From contig VBHO01000142.1 in assembly GCA_005882045.1 (NCBI GenBank), positions 25,520 through 62,719 on the forward strand: a stretch of 37,200 nt of DNA, in the 5' to 3' direction. How positions within the stretch are numbered: the first letter of the stretch is position 1; every line of letters starts with the position of its first letter. Shown in pieces: positions 25,307-33,176 of this stretch. A program made the position numbers and the translations under genes. This DNA is from Chloroflexota bacterium (GTDB lineage Bacteria > Chloroflexota > Dormibacteria > CF-121). The notes under the pieces are model-generated. The model did not search any database and was not told where the DNA came from. It saw only the letters and a list, made by a program, of their open reading frames with translations.

Positions 25307-28042
25307 ATGCCGCGCTCCCTTGCGGAATACCAGCGGAAACGCGACTTCAGCAAGACGCCGGAGCCCAAGGGATCGCCCGACCCCCAGGGTCAGAACCGCT
25401 TCGTCGTACAGAAACACTGGGCGACGCGACTCCACTACGACTTCCGGTTGGAGATGGACGGCGTCCTGGTCAGCTGGGCGATCCCGAAAGGCCCCACCCT
25501 CAACCCGGCCGAGAAGCGGCTGGCCGCCCACGTGGAGGACCACCCGGTCAGCTACTACGACTTCGAGGGCACCATCCCGAAGGGCGAGTACGGCGGCGGC
25601 ACGGTGATGATCTGGGACTGGGGCACCTTCGAGCTGGAGGAGTCGACGCCGGCCGAGTCGCTCAAGCGAGGCGAGGTCAAGTTCCGCCTGAACGGGGTCC
25701 GGCTGCGCGGCCGCTATGCACTGGTGCGCACCCGGTCGGACAAAGACTGGCTGCTCATCAAGAAGAAGGACGAGGCCGCCGACCCGAATTTCAACATCGA
25801 GAAATTCGACACCTCGGTGAAGACCGGACGCACCAAGGAAGAGATCGAGCAGGGGAAGGACGCCGTCTGGTCCAGCCGCCGCGAGGAGGGCCAGGGCGGG
25901 TTGATCAACCTGGCCAGCGCCGAGAAAGGTCCCATGCCAAAGACCCTGGAACCGATGAAAGCCCAGATGGTCGACAAGGCTTTCGACGACGACCGCTGGC
26001 TGTTCGAGGTCAAGTGGGATGGGATCCGGTTGGTGAGCTTCATCGATGAGGGCAAGGTCACGTTGCAGACGCGCGCCGGCCGCATCGTCGATGCGGAGTA
26101 CCCGCAGCTGCAGGCCATCAGCCGGCTGGTCAATGCGCGCCAGGCGATCCTCGACGGCGAGATCGTTGCCCTCGATGAGGAGGGCCGGCCGTCCTTTCAG
26201 CTGCTGCAGAACCGCGGCACGGAAGAACACCCGATGCAATACGTGGTCTTCGACATTGTCTACTTCGACGGCCAGCGGCTGTTCAAAGTGCCGCTCGAGG
26301 ACCGCAAGCGCCTGCTCCGCGACATCGTCCGCGATGGCGGCATTCTCAAGTATTCGGACCACGTCCTCGGCCAGGGCCAGGCCTTCTTCAAGGCGGCGCA
26401 GCAGAAACGCCTCGAAGGCATCGTCGCCAAGCTCCGCGACAGTCCCTATCAGCCGGGGGTGCGGAGCAGCGCCTGGCTCAAGATCAAGGCGCACCTTCAG
26501 CAAGAGGTGGTCATCGGCGGCTTCACGGCCCCTCGGGCCAGCCGCAAGTATTTCGGCGCGCTCATTGTCGGCGTCTACGAGGACGGCAAGCTGGTCTACA
26601 CCGGCCATGTCGGCGGGGGGTTCGACGAAAGGACGCTCGCCGAGCTGTACAAGCTGATGAAGCCGCTGATCGTCAAGCAACCACCCTTTAGCGGAACGCC
26701 CCCTCGAGGTAACGAGAAACCGACCTGGGTGAAACCCGTGCTGGTGGCCGAGGTCAAGTTCGCCGAATGGACGCGCGACGGCGTGATGCGCCAGCCGGTC
26801 TTCCTCGGGCTGCGTGACGACATCGACCCGCGCGAGGTTCGCCACGAACAAGCGCTGACAACGGAGAAGGAAACCAGTCGAGCAAAGAAAACCGCCGCCC
26901 CCGCGGCTCGTTCGCGCGCCACGACGTCGACCACCACCCGAAAGCCGCCGCCGACGGTCGCGCTGAAGGCCGTCCGGGCGCCGGCGAGGCCCTCCGCGAG
27001 GACGAAGACCGCCCCGACAAGAGCCAAGCGAGCATCCACGCCGGCTGATATCCCCGACACACCGCTCAGCCGCGCCGCGGCTCGAATCGCCCAGCAACTC
27101 AAGACCGACATCCGCGGCGCCACGGCCGCGGAGCTCGAGGCGCTCGATGCGATCCCGAAGGAGGGTGACTGGCAGATCGGCGGCCGGACCGTCCACCTGA
27201 CCAACCTCGACAAACTGCTGTTCCCGGAAGACCGCTTCTCCAAGCGCGACCTGATCCGTTATTACGTCCAGGTTGCGCCGGTCATGATCCCCCACTACAA
27301 AGACCGGCCGCTCTCCATGAACCCGCACCCCGACGGCATCCACGGCAAGAGTTATTGGGTGAAGGACAAGCCCGGTTACGCTCCCGAGTGGATCCCCACC
27401 TTCCGCTACCAGGACCAGAAAAGCCTCAAGGACTGGATCCTCATCGAGGAAGTTGCGACGCTTGCCTGGCTCGCCAACCACGCCGTGATCGACATGCACC
27501 CCTGGTACTCGCGGGTGGACAAACCGGAATACCCCGATTGGTCCGTGGTCGACCTCGATCCGGCCGAAGGCGCGACCTTCAAGGACGTCATTGCCGTGGC
27601 AAAGGTGGTGAAAACCGCGCTCGACCATCTGAAGCTAACCGCCCTGCTGAAGACGACCGGGCAGAGTGGGTTGCACATTTACATCCCGATCGAGCGCCGC
27701 TACACCCTGGACGAAAGCCGTGGCTTCGTCGCCAAGCTGTCGCACACGATCGCGGAGCTGATGCCCGACAAGGTGACGGAGGTCTGGGAGGTCAAGCGCC
27801 GCACCGGCAAGATCCGAATCGATTACACGCAGAATGTGATGAACAAGACCCTCGCGGGCCCGTACTCGGTCCGCCCCGCGCTGCGGGCGCCGGTTTCAAC
27901 CCCCATCGCGTGGAAAGAGCTCGATGATCCGCGGCTCCGCCCCGACAAGTGGACGATCCAAACGCTTGGCGATCGCCTGCTCGAGGTCGGCGACCTCTTC
28001 CATGACGCCCTGACCGTGCGGCAACGCCTGCCCGCGCTCTGA
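25307..28042 (+). CDS. ligD: ATP-dependent DNA ligase LigD (PE-LIG-POL)
   Basis: 911 residues from ATG 25307. Domain order: 3'-phosphoesterase (~15-150; HWATRLHYDFRLEMDG and the HVEDHP segment), ATP-dependent ligase (~215-520; motif I EVKWDGIRL, adenylated Lys236, codon 26012-26014), an Ala/Lys/Arg/Thr-rich linker (~520-605), then the archaeo-eukaryotic-primase-type polymerase (~620-905; VVDLDPAEG with the DxD metal pair, and TGQSGLHIYIPI). This is the Pseudomonas-type order and not the mycobacterial POL-PE-LIG. LigD repairs double-strand breaks by non-homologous end joining with Ku; no ku gene is in the window. A MazG-like gene follows after 3 bp. Confidence 0.97.
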   Translation: MPRSLAEYQRKRDFSKTPEPKGSPDPQGQNRFVVQKHWATRLHYDFRLEMDGVLVSWAIPKGPTLNPAEKRLAAHVEDHPVSYYDFEGTIPKGEYGGGTVMIWDWGTFELEESTPAESLKRGEVKFRLNGVRLRGRYALVRTRSDKDWLLIKKKDEAADPNFNIEKFDTSVKTGRTKEEIEQGKDAVWSSRREEGQGGLINLASAEKGPMPKTLEPMKAQMVDKAFDDDRWLFEVKWDGIRLVSFIDEGKVTLQTRAGRIVDAEYPQLQAISRLVNARQAILDGEIVALDEEGRPSFQLLQNRGTEEHPMQYVVFDIVYFDGQRLFKVPLEDRKRLLRDIVRDGGILKYSDHVLGQGQAFFKAAQQKRLEGIVAKLRDSPYQPGVRSSAWLKIKAHLQQEVVIGGFTAPRASRKYFGALIVGVYEDGKLVYTGHVGGGFDERTLAELYKLMKPLIVKQPPFSGTPPRGNEKPTWVKPVLVAEVKFAEWTRDGVMRQPVFLGLRDDIDPREVRHEQALTTEKETSRAKKTAAPAARSRATTSTTTRKPPPTVALKAVRAPARPSARTKTAPTRAKRASTPADIPDTPLSRAAARIAQQLKTDIRGATAAELEALDAIPKEGDWQIGGRTVHLTNLDKLLFPEDRFSKRDLIRYYVQVAPVMIPHYKDRPLSMNPHPDGIHGKSYWVKDKPGYAPEWIPTFRYQDQKSLKDWILIEEVATLAWLANHAVIDMHPWYSRVDKPEYPDWSVVDLDPAEGATFKDVIAVAKVVKTALDHLKLTALLKTTGQSGLHIYIPIERRYTLDESRGFVAKLSHTIAELMPDKVTEVWEVKRRTGKIRIDYTQNVMNKTLAGPYSVRPALRAPVSTPIAWKELDDPRLRPDKWTIQTLGDRLLEVGDLFHDALTVRQRLPAL

Positions 28043-28045
28043 CCG

Positions 28046-28366
28046 ATGGCAGAAGGTCCGGCGGTACCAGCAGACCTCCCCGCCCTCCAGCAGTTTCTCG
28101 ACGGCTGGATCAAGCAACGGGGAGGGTACTGGTCGCCCCTGTCACAGTACGCCCGGCTCGCCGAAGAGGTCGGCGAGCTTGGTCGCGAGCTCAACTTCGA
28201 ATTCGGCGACAAGCCGCGCGCCGCCAAAGACGCCGGCGGCTCCGTTACAGATGAGCTCGGTGACGTCCTGTTTATTGTGGTGCTGCTGGCCAACGACCTG
28301 GGCATCGACCTGGTCGAGGCGCTCGGCGCAACGCTCAAAAAGTACGAGCATCGGCCGCAAAAGTGA
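28046..28366 (+). CDS. MazG-like nucleotide pyrophosphohydrolase
   Basis: 106 residues. Conserved acidic motifs LAEEVGELGREL and TDELGDVLF (EExxE...ExxD) of the all-alpha MazG / dUTPase-like NTP-PPase superfamily. It is likely to hydrolyse non-canonical or surplus dNTPs to the monophosphate. It starts 3 bp after ligD, so it is cotranscribed with an end-joining repair enzyme; cleaning the nucleotide pool for the LigD polymerase is a reasonable but untested idea. Confidence 0.88.
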   Translation: MAEGPAVPADLPALQQFLDGWIKQRGGYWSPLSQYARLAEEVGELGRELNFEFGDKPRAAKDAGGSVTDELGDVLFIVVLLANDLGIDLVEALGATLKKYEHRPQK

Positions 28367-28379
28367 GATGCTACACCGC

Positions 28380-28424
28380 TTATCCACAGGAGTTATGCAC
28401 CGCCTGTTAGCAGCTGGTGGATAA
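28380..28424. promoter_or_regulatory. Pair of inverted DnaA-box-like sites
   Basis: TTATCCACA (28380-28388), a perfect DnaA box, and GGTGGATAA (28416-28424), the reverse complement of TTATCCACC, a one-mismatch box. They are 27 bp apart in opposite orientation. No dnaA, dnaN or other origin genes are near, so this looks like DnaA-linked regulation or titration and not oriC. Confidence 0.5.
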
Positions 28425-28535
28425 AGACCCGCAACAAATGTTCCGTCTGGACGAGTTGGGCGATGGGTCGTATTTTATGTCCCTCTCACCTTCAGCCCGG
28501 ATTGCACGGGGAAAAGGCATCCAAATTGCAATCGT

Positions 28536-28580
28536 TTGTTGAACAACCGTCTTGACACCGCCGCAGGGCGGCGGTATGAT
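28536..28580 (+). promoter_or_regulatory. Near-consensus promoter whose 17-bp spacer is a perfect palindrome
   Basis: TTGACA (28552-28557), TATGAT (28575-28580), spacer exactly 17 bp and made entirely of CCGCCGC-AGG-GCGGCGG. A second palindrome, TTGTT-G-AACAA (28536-28546), sits 5 bp upstream of the -35, and ATTGCAAT at 28525-28532. Best sigma70-type promoter in the window; the spacer palindrome is a likely operator. Confidence 0.85.
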
Positions 28581-28586
28581 GCGGCA

Positions 28587-28739
28587 AACCTACATATAGT
28601 GCTGGATCGGATCGTCAAGCCCCATATTTAGGGGGAGGTAGGCGAACCAAGGCTCACGCGGAAAGGGGAAATACCGGCGGCGGCAGACGCCGGACGGCGC
28701 GCAGTGTGCCGGCGCTCGCTTGTGAGCTAGGGGGAGACC
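28587..28739 (+). ncRNA. Structured ~150-nt leader or small RNA
   Basis: Between the predicted transcript start and the ATG at 28740. GCTCAC (about 28653) pairs with GTGAGC (about 28722). This closes a domain containing CCGGCG-N8-CGCCGG and a CGGC...GCCG hairpin, a plausible three-way junction. Purine-rich GGGGGAGG and AAAGGGGAAA stretches lie before and inside it. It ends in GGGGGAGACC, an SD just before the ATG. I could not match it to a known riboswitch, 6S or SRP RNA. Confidence 0.5.
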
Positions 28740-29045
28740 ATGCTCAGGAACACGCTCAGGATGATCAACCAGCAGGACCAGTGGTTCAACCAGTTGCGTC
28801 GCGAGGAGTCCGCGCGCCGAACCCTTCGCTATTCGCTCTACCAGGCGCTCGAGCAGGTGGAACGCTTACTCGAGAGCGACATGATGGAAGTCCCGATCGA
28901 GATGCAAGCCCGCCTCCGCCAAATCGTTGAGGCCGTCGACTCCCAGCTCGCCTACCGCATGGACCAATCGGGCCCGAGTGCCCTCGACATCCAGGACATC
29001 ATCTTCGAGGCGCAGGACCGCCTCATCAAGCAGGTCCGCACCTAG
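28740..29045 (+). CDS. Hypothetical 101-aa helical protein under a strong promoter
   Basis: All-helical: LRMINQQDQWFNQLRREESA, RYSLYQALEQVERLLES, EMQARLRQIVEAVDSQLAYRM, then an acidic DIQDIIFEAQ and a basic end. No membrane segment, no Cys, no family recognised. SD GGGGGAG lies 3 nt before the ATG. The unit is unusually well equipped for a small unknown gene: near-consensus promoter, ~150-nt structured leader, strong SD and a 15-bp hairpin after the stop. High, regulated expression is inferred. Confidence 0.75.
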   Translation: MLRNTLRMINQQDQWFNQLRREESARRTLRYSLYQALEQVERLLESDMMEVPIEMQARLRQIVEAVDSQLAYRMDQSGPSALDIQDIIFEAQDRLIKQVRT

Positions 29046-29078
29046 ACAGCTTCCTAACCTCGAACGCCTCGCCTCCTG

Positions 29079-29112
29079 CAGTGACGCCCGGGAGTTGTCC
29101 CGGGTGTCATTG
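29079..29112 (+). terminator. Hairpin terminator after the 101-aa gene
   Basis: A 15-bp stem CAGTGACGCCCGGGA / TCCCGGGTGTCATTG with two G-U type pairs and loop GTTG, beginning 34 bp past the stop. The ATTTTTCC tract starts about 10 bp after the stem, a little further than in the standard form. Confidence 0.65.
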
Positions 29113-29160
29113 CGTCTGGACCATTTTTCCCTACCCTCGCGAGAAGGGTTAAATACATTC

Positions 29161-29556
29161 ATGGCCGACAGGCTTGAGACCTGGGACCTTTGGCTCCCAG
29201 GCCCGGGCGCCACGGGCTTATCATTCGCCCGCTCGCGGATCAATGCCAAGGATGCGGGCGATCGCCTCCTGGTTCATGCCGCGCCCCAGAGACTGCAGGT
29301 CACCGTCACCGATGCGGCCGGCCAGGTGGTCGCCAGGAGCGACCGCTTGGAGCGCCATCAGCCCGGCCCGATGAGCTTCCTGTTACGGCACGGGGCAACC
29401 ATCACGCTGGAGGATGGCTGGCCGACGCAAGCCGACATCGGCCGGGTGGTGCTACTCCCCGGCGGCGAGGCCGGAATCTTGACGAGCTGGTGGAACGCCG
29501 ACGACCGCAAGGAATGGCGCTGGCAGGTCGAGTTCTACAACCAGATCCGAACCTAA
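29161..29556 (+). CDS. Conserved beta-rich protein of unknown function
   Basis: 131 residues from ATG 29161; the frame stays open upstream but reads Ser/Arg-rich noise over the preceding gene. Landmarks are ETWDLWLPGPGATGLSFARSRI, LLVHAAPQRLQVTVTDAAG and the C-terminal ILTSWWNADDRKEWRWQVEF. I recognise this as a small conserved family found in actinobacteria and relatives, with no known function. TAAATA lies 5 bp before the ATG, so it may be leaderless; GAGAAGGG 12 nt upstream is too far for a good SD. Its stop overlaps the stop of the converging PRTase gene by 2 bp. Confidence 0.75.
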   Translation: MADRLETWDLWLPGPGATGLSFARSRINAKDAGDRLLVHAAPQRLQVTVTDAAGQVVARSDRLERHQPGPMSFLLRHGATITLEDGWPTQADIGRVVLLPGGEAGILTSWWNADDRKEWRWQVEFYNQIRT

Positions 29557-30119
29557 GGAGTCTGCAGCGGCGCGCCAAGCGCGCACATCGGACACTCCGT
29601 CGGCACCCAGATCGGGTCGGGCAGCTGCACCAGAGACTCGAGGGGGATCCGCTCATCGGCGGCAATCTCCCGCGCTCGGGACCCAAACGAAATCAGAGCA
29701 CCGAGCACGAGCGGTAGCGCACCACAGGCCTTGACGTCCGCCAGGGTCCCTCGGACGGCCGACCCGGCGCTGATGGCGTCATCGACGATCGCGACCCGCT
29801 TGCCCAGGAGCACTCCCCGCAACGCCGGCACAATCCGGTAATCGACTGGAAAGAGCCCGGTGCGGTCCGTGACGATCCGCTCCGCAAAAGCAAACTCGAC
29901 GCCGAGGTCCGCCGCGATCAGCTGTGCCAGAAAAGCTCCTCCGCTGAGGGGCCCGCAGACGGCGTCGATTCGCCGGGCTGATACCCTCCGCCCGAGCTCC
30001 GCCACATGCGGCCGCAACACGGCCGGCCGCGCAAACAGCTGGTCGAGGTCCAGCCACAGCTCGGTGTGATGACCAGACTCCAGGCGAAAGTGTCCGGTCC
30101 TGGATCCGGCCAGGTTCAC
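29553..30119 (-). CDS. pyrE: Orotate phosphoribosyltransferase-like protein
   Basis: 188 residues from GTG 30119; upstream sequence in this frame lies over the AAA gene and is Ser/Arg-rich noise. LAGSRTGHFRLESGHHTELWLDLDQLF and VCGPLSGGAFLAQLIA match OPRT-like enzymes; the PRPP loop is VAIVDDAISAGSAVRGTL. The C-terminus carries a CPMC pair (PTECPMCALGAPL), unusual for a classical PyrE. Expected reaction: orotate + PRPP to OMP in pyrimidine synthesis. No other pyr genes are nearby, so a salvage or related PRTase is possible. It follows the AAA ATPase gene. Confidence 0.75.
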   Translation of the reverse strand: MNLAGSRTGHFRLESGHHTELWLDLDQLFARPAVLRPHVAELGRRVSARRIDAVCGPLSGGAFLAQLIAADLGVEFAFAERIVTDRTGLFPVDYRIVPALRGVLLGKRVAIVDDAISAGSAVRGTLADVKACGALPLVLGALISFGSRAREIAADERIPLESLVQLPDPIWVPTECPMCALGAPLQTP

Positions 30120-30156
30120 CAGGTCGGGAAATGGCTCACTGCGCGTACAAGGGAGA

Positions 30157-31455
30157 CTACGCCTGGACGAAGTAGGAGCGGCACGCCAGGTCGATGAGAT
30201 CGGGGTCGAGCCGTGACGGTCGCCCCAGGAAGTACGCCACCTCGTCCAGCTGGTTGAGGATGTCACGCGGCTGGCAGCCGCGGTATGGTCGCTTGAACGG
30301 CTTGTAGTACCGGTCCAGGACGTAGTTGTAGCCCGTCTCGTTGAAGACGATCTCGAACTCTTTGCACGCCCGCTCGAAGATCTGGCGGAATTCGATCGGG
30401 GTCGGGTCGGGCACGTGGATCTTGTAGCGGACGCGCCGCAGGAAGGCCTCGTCGACCAGTGAGCCGGGCTCGAGGTTGGTGCTGAAGACGACCATCGCCT
30501 CGAAGGGCGCGCCGACCGCCATGCCGGCGCCGGCCAGGGTCAGGTAGTCGATGCGACGCTCGAGGGCGACGATCAGGCGGTTCAAGAGGGCACGCGGCGA
30601 GGAGTCCTGCCGGCCGAAGTCATCGAGCAGGAAGATCCCGCCATTGGCTTTGAGGTGGATGGGCGCCTCGTAGTAGCGCATCAACGGATCGAAGGATGGC
30701 GACAGCTGCGATGTCGTCAGTTCGCCGCCGGCCTTGACGAAAGGCCGCTTGACACAGACCCACCGGGTGTCGAAGTTCATCGGCAGTTGTCGCTGCACGC
30801 GCTGATGGTGGAGCGGATCGTAGAGCCGCATCACCTGGCCCTCGATGTCGATCGCGTAGGGGATGTAGATCGGCTCGCCGAGCAGTTCGGCGCAAGCCTC
30901 GGCAATCGTCGTCTTGCCATTTCCCGGCGCCCCGTAGAGAAAGAGCGGCGCGCGGGCATTGACAGGCGGCCCGAGCTGCACCAGCAGGTCCGGGCTCAAC
31001 GTCAGGTGCTGGAGGGCGCGGGTCAACCAGGCGGCCGTCACGTCTGCCTGGCTCACCTGGGCGCGCACCGACTCCTCGTACTGTGCGAACGGCACCGGCG
31101 CCGCACCGATGTAGTGGTCGCGCGCCAGGACGTCGCGGGCTCGCAGGCGACCCGGATCGCTGATCAGGTAGCCGAGCGACTCCCCGAAGTCGTGGCTCAT
31201 CGCCGGACCCGCCATCCGGCCGATGGTCTGGACCCAGCCCTGCTCGACCAGGCTCTGGATGGCCGGGGTCACCGTCTGGTAGGGCAGGCAGGTCGCCGCC
31301 GCCCAGTCCTTGGCCGACAGGGGCGACTTGAAGTAAATGTGCTTCAGGAGGAGGTCGGCCAGGCGCGCCACTGGTAGTCCAGAATCCTCGATCCGGGCCG
31401 GGGCGATAGGCACGAATTCCGGGGTGGTCGCTTGCGGCGCCGGATGAATGGTCAT
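30157..31455 (-). CDS. AAA-family ATPase with N-terminal winged-helix-like region
   Basis: 432 residues from ATG 31455 (a TTG at 31491 would add 12). Residues ~30-80 look like a winged helix (VARLADLLLKHIYFKSPLSAKDWAAATCLPYQTVTPAIQSL). Walker A GAPGNGKTT (~175-183), Walker B GIFLLDDFG (~273-281), sensor STNLEP, and an Arg-rich C-terminal lid (YRGCQPRDILNQL). It resembles bacterial MoxR-like or ComM-like AAA proteins of unassigned function. A 24-bp hairpin sits immediately before the ATG. It is preceded by a membrane-protein gene on the same strand; the two look like a functional pair, possibly an ATPase and its membrane anchor. Confidence 0.85.
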   Translation of the reverse strand: MTIHPAPQATTPEFVPIAPARIEDSGLPVARLADLLLKHIYFKSPLSAKDWAAATCLPYQTVTPAIQSLVEQGWVQTIGRMAGPAMSHDFGESLGYLISDPGRLRARDVLARDHYIGAAPVPFAQYEESVRAQVSQADVTAAWLTRALQHLTLSPDLLVQLGPPVNARAPLFLYGAPGNGKTTIAEACAELLGEPIYIPYAIDIEGQVMRLYDPLHHQRVQRQLPMNFDTRWVCVKRPFVKAGGELTTSQLSPSFDPLMRYYEAPIHLKANGGIFLLDDFGRQDSSPRALLNRLIVALERRIDYLTLAGAGMAVGAPFEAMVVFSTNLEPGSLVDEAFLRRVRYKIHVPDPTPIEFRQIFERACKEFEIVFNETGYNYVLDRYYKPFKRPYRGCQPRDILNQLDEVAYFLGRPSRLDPDLIDLACRSYFVQA

Positions 31456-31460
31456 AGACA

Positions 31461-31484
31461 GGAGATCCGCCGAGGCGGCTCTCC
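31461..31484 (-). promoter_or_regulatory. Hairpin directly before the AAA ATPase start
   Basis: Minus strand: GGAGA-G-CCGC-CTCG-GCGG-A-TCTCC, a 9-bp stem with one G-A mismatch and a CTCG tetraloop, ending 5 nt before the ATG at 31455. It could hide the ribosome landing zone or act as a weak attenuator between the membrane-protein and ATPase genes. Confidence 0.4.
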
Positions 31485-31525
31485 AGAGCAACCTGCCGTT
31501 GGCGGAGTTTCTTGCTGGCCCGAAC

Positions 31526-32182
31526 TCAGGCTTCGAGCGCGGGGCGCTCTCCGAAATAGCGTTCGACGCTCAGGCCGTGGCGCTCCAGCTCGGCCCGGGC
31601 GAGCGGTTCGAACCGGTGGAGGTACCAGTCCTCGGCGGGGTTTCTCGAGTACTCGAGCAGGCGGTTGTAGGGCATGGTGTAGATCGCTCGGCCGGCCAGG
31701 ATCGCCAGCATCTGCGGCTCAAGTCCTGGACGCGCAAGGGCCCGCCGGAGCGTCACATGCACCCCGCGCATGTCGTAGATCAGGCGCACCCGGCGTGGTA
31801 CATAGATCCATAGGCCAAAGAACAGCGGGATGGCGGTCACCATGATCCCGAGAATCAACGCCAGCAGGTGGACGCCGTGGGAGCCCGCCTGCCCGGCGGA
31901 GATCAGTGAGTCGCCGGAGTGGATCTTGAGCGCCGCCGCGGTCCGGTGCAGGAAGTCGGACAGGTAGGGAACGCCGTTGGGGATTCCCTGGTCAAACGAC
32001 AGGATCCAGCTGTCGAAGGTCTTGCCGGCATTGATCACGCCCTGGGCGAGCGCATCAAGCTGGAGGACGAGGTTGTTCACCCAGAGCCCAGCCTTCACGG
32101 AGAGGTATATCCAGGCCAGGATCAGCAGGTCGGCGAGCATCCAGGCGAAGCGGCGACCGTATAGGTCGGGGTACAGGCGCAT
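31526..32182 (-). CDS. Membrane protein paired with the AAA ATPase
   Basis: 218 residues. The first helix is FAWMLADLLILAWIYLSVKAGLW, a ~75-residue extracytoplasmic loop follows, then a second helix (LLALILGIMVTAIPLFFGLWIYV) and a basic cytoplasmic C-terminal half with YTMPYNRLLEYSRNPAEDWYLHRFEPLA. No family recognised. SD AAGGGG lies 7 nt before the ATG. It is followed after 70 bp by the AAA ATPase. Confidence 0.8.
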   Translation of the reverse strand: MRLYPDLYGRRFAWMLADLLILAWIYLSVKAGLWVNNLVLQLDALAQGVINAGKTFDSWILSFDQGIPNGVPYLSDFLHRTAAALKIHSGDSLISAGQAGSHGVHLLALILGIMVTAIPLFFGLWIYVPRRVRLIYDMRGVHVTLRRALARPGLEPQMLAILAGRAIYTMPYNRLLEYSRNPAEDWYLHRFEPLARAELERHGLSVERYFGERPALEA

Positions 32183-32243
32183 GGTTCACCCCTTGAGGTA
32201 TGGAACTAGAACGTCAAATCAGGGCTAGCCTAGCGCGGTTCGA

Positions 32244-33104
32244 CTAGAGCGTTTCGAGGTACTCGATCACCTGGCGAGTGAGCTGGGTCGGCGTGGAGGC
32301 GCCGGAGGTGACGCCCACGCGTTGTTTGCCCTGCAGCCACTCGGGTTTGATGTCCTTGGCCGTATCCACGAGATAGGCGGGCTTGTGCGCCAGCTCCTTG
32401 ACGACCTGTACCAGGCGCTTGGAGTTGGAGCTGCGCTCGCTCCCGACGACGATGACGACGTCGCAGTCCTTCGCCGCCTCGACGGCCGCCTCCTGGCGGT
32501 CCTGCGTCGCCCGACAGATTTCGTTGTAGGCCTCCGTCTGCGGGTACTTCTCGCGCACCCGCTTGATCATGGCTGCTGTGTCCCAGATGCTCAACGTGGT
32601 CTGGCAGGTGACCGCGATCTTGTCGTTTTTGATGTCGAGCGCGTCGACGTCTTCCGGTTCCTGCACCAGGTGAACTTTCCCCGGTGCCTCGCCGATGACG
32701 CCCTCCGGCTCCGGGTGTCCTCGGCGGCCGACGTAGACGACGTCGTAGCCGCGCTCGGCCAGGTCTTTGACGAGGTCGTGCGTGACAACGACATCCGAGC
32801 AGGTCGCGTCGACCAGGGTCAGACCGCGCGCCGCGGCCTTGTCTTTGACCGCCGGCGAGACGCCGTGCGCGGTGAAGATCACGGTTCCGCCGTCGATCTG
32901 GTCCAGGCCCTCGAGCCGGTTGTCACTGTCGACCAGCTCGATCCCGTTTTCCTGCAGCTCGTCGGTGACGTGGGTGTTGTGGACGAGGTAGCCCAGCATC
33001 CGGATCTTCTCGCCCGGATGCGCCTTCGCCGTCTGCTTGGCCGCGCGGATCGCTTCGACGACGCCGTGGCAGTAGCCGCGCGGCGTGATCTTCAGCACGT
33101 CCAT
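32244..33104 (-). CDS. ispH: 4-Hydroxy-3-methylbut-2-enyl diphosphate reductase IspH
   Basis: 286 residues. The last step of the MEP pathway: reduces HMBPP to IPP and DMAPP with a [4Fe-4S] cluster. The three cluster cysteines are in RGYCHGVVEAI (C12), VDATCSDV and YNEICRATQDRQ. Substrate-binding residues lie in LVHNTHVTDELQ, FTAHGVSP and GSERSSNSKRL. TAGACT (33117-33112) lies 7 bp before the ATG with a TTGACG 15 bp further up and no SD, so the mRNA is probably leaderless. Confidence 0.96.
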   Translation of the reverse strand: MDVLKITPRGYCHGVVEAIRAAKQTAKAHPGEKIRMLGYLVHNTHVTDELQENGIELVDSDNRLEGLDQIDGGTVIFTAHGVSPAVKDKAAARGLTLVDATCSDVVVTHDLVKDLAERGYDVVYVGRRGHPEPEGVIGEAPGKVHLVQEPEDVDALDIKNDKIAVTCQTTLSIWDTAAMIKRVREKYPQTEAYNEICRATQDRQEAAVEAAKDCDVVIVVGSERSSNSKRLVQVVKELAHKPAYLVDTAKDIKPEWLQGKQRVGVTSGASTPTQLTRQVIEYLETL

Positions 33105-33176
33105 CGATTCGAGTCTACCCGTGGGTCAGATGCGTCAAGCTCGCGATCGGTGACGAGCGCGTGACGCCTCGGGCGG

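Noticed and set aside
25217-27628. An 803-codon open frame antisense to ligD.
   Set aside because: Arises from the high G+C third positions of ligD on the other strand; no recognisable domains, and ligD is intact with all motifs.
28380-28424. Chromosomal replication origin suggested by DnaA-box-like sites.
   Set aside because: Only two boxes, no AT-rich unwinding region beyond the promoter area, and no dnaA, dnaN, gyrB or rpmH nearby.
28587-28739. Known riboswitch classes (c-di-GMP, c-di-AMP/ydaO, SAM, cobalamin, guanidine).
   Set aside because: None of the conserved core motifs could be found; left as an unassigned structured leader.
31600-31625. tRNA T-arm-like GGTTCGAACC.
   Set aside because: It lies in the coding sequence of the membrane protein (RFEPLAR) and no acceptor, D or anticodon arms surround it.
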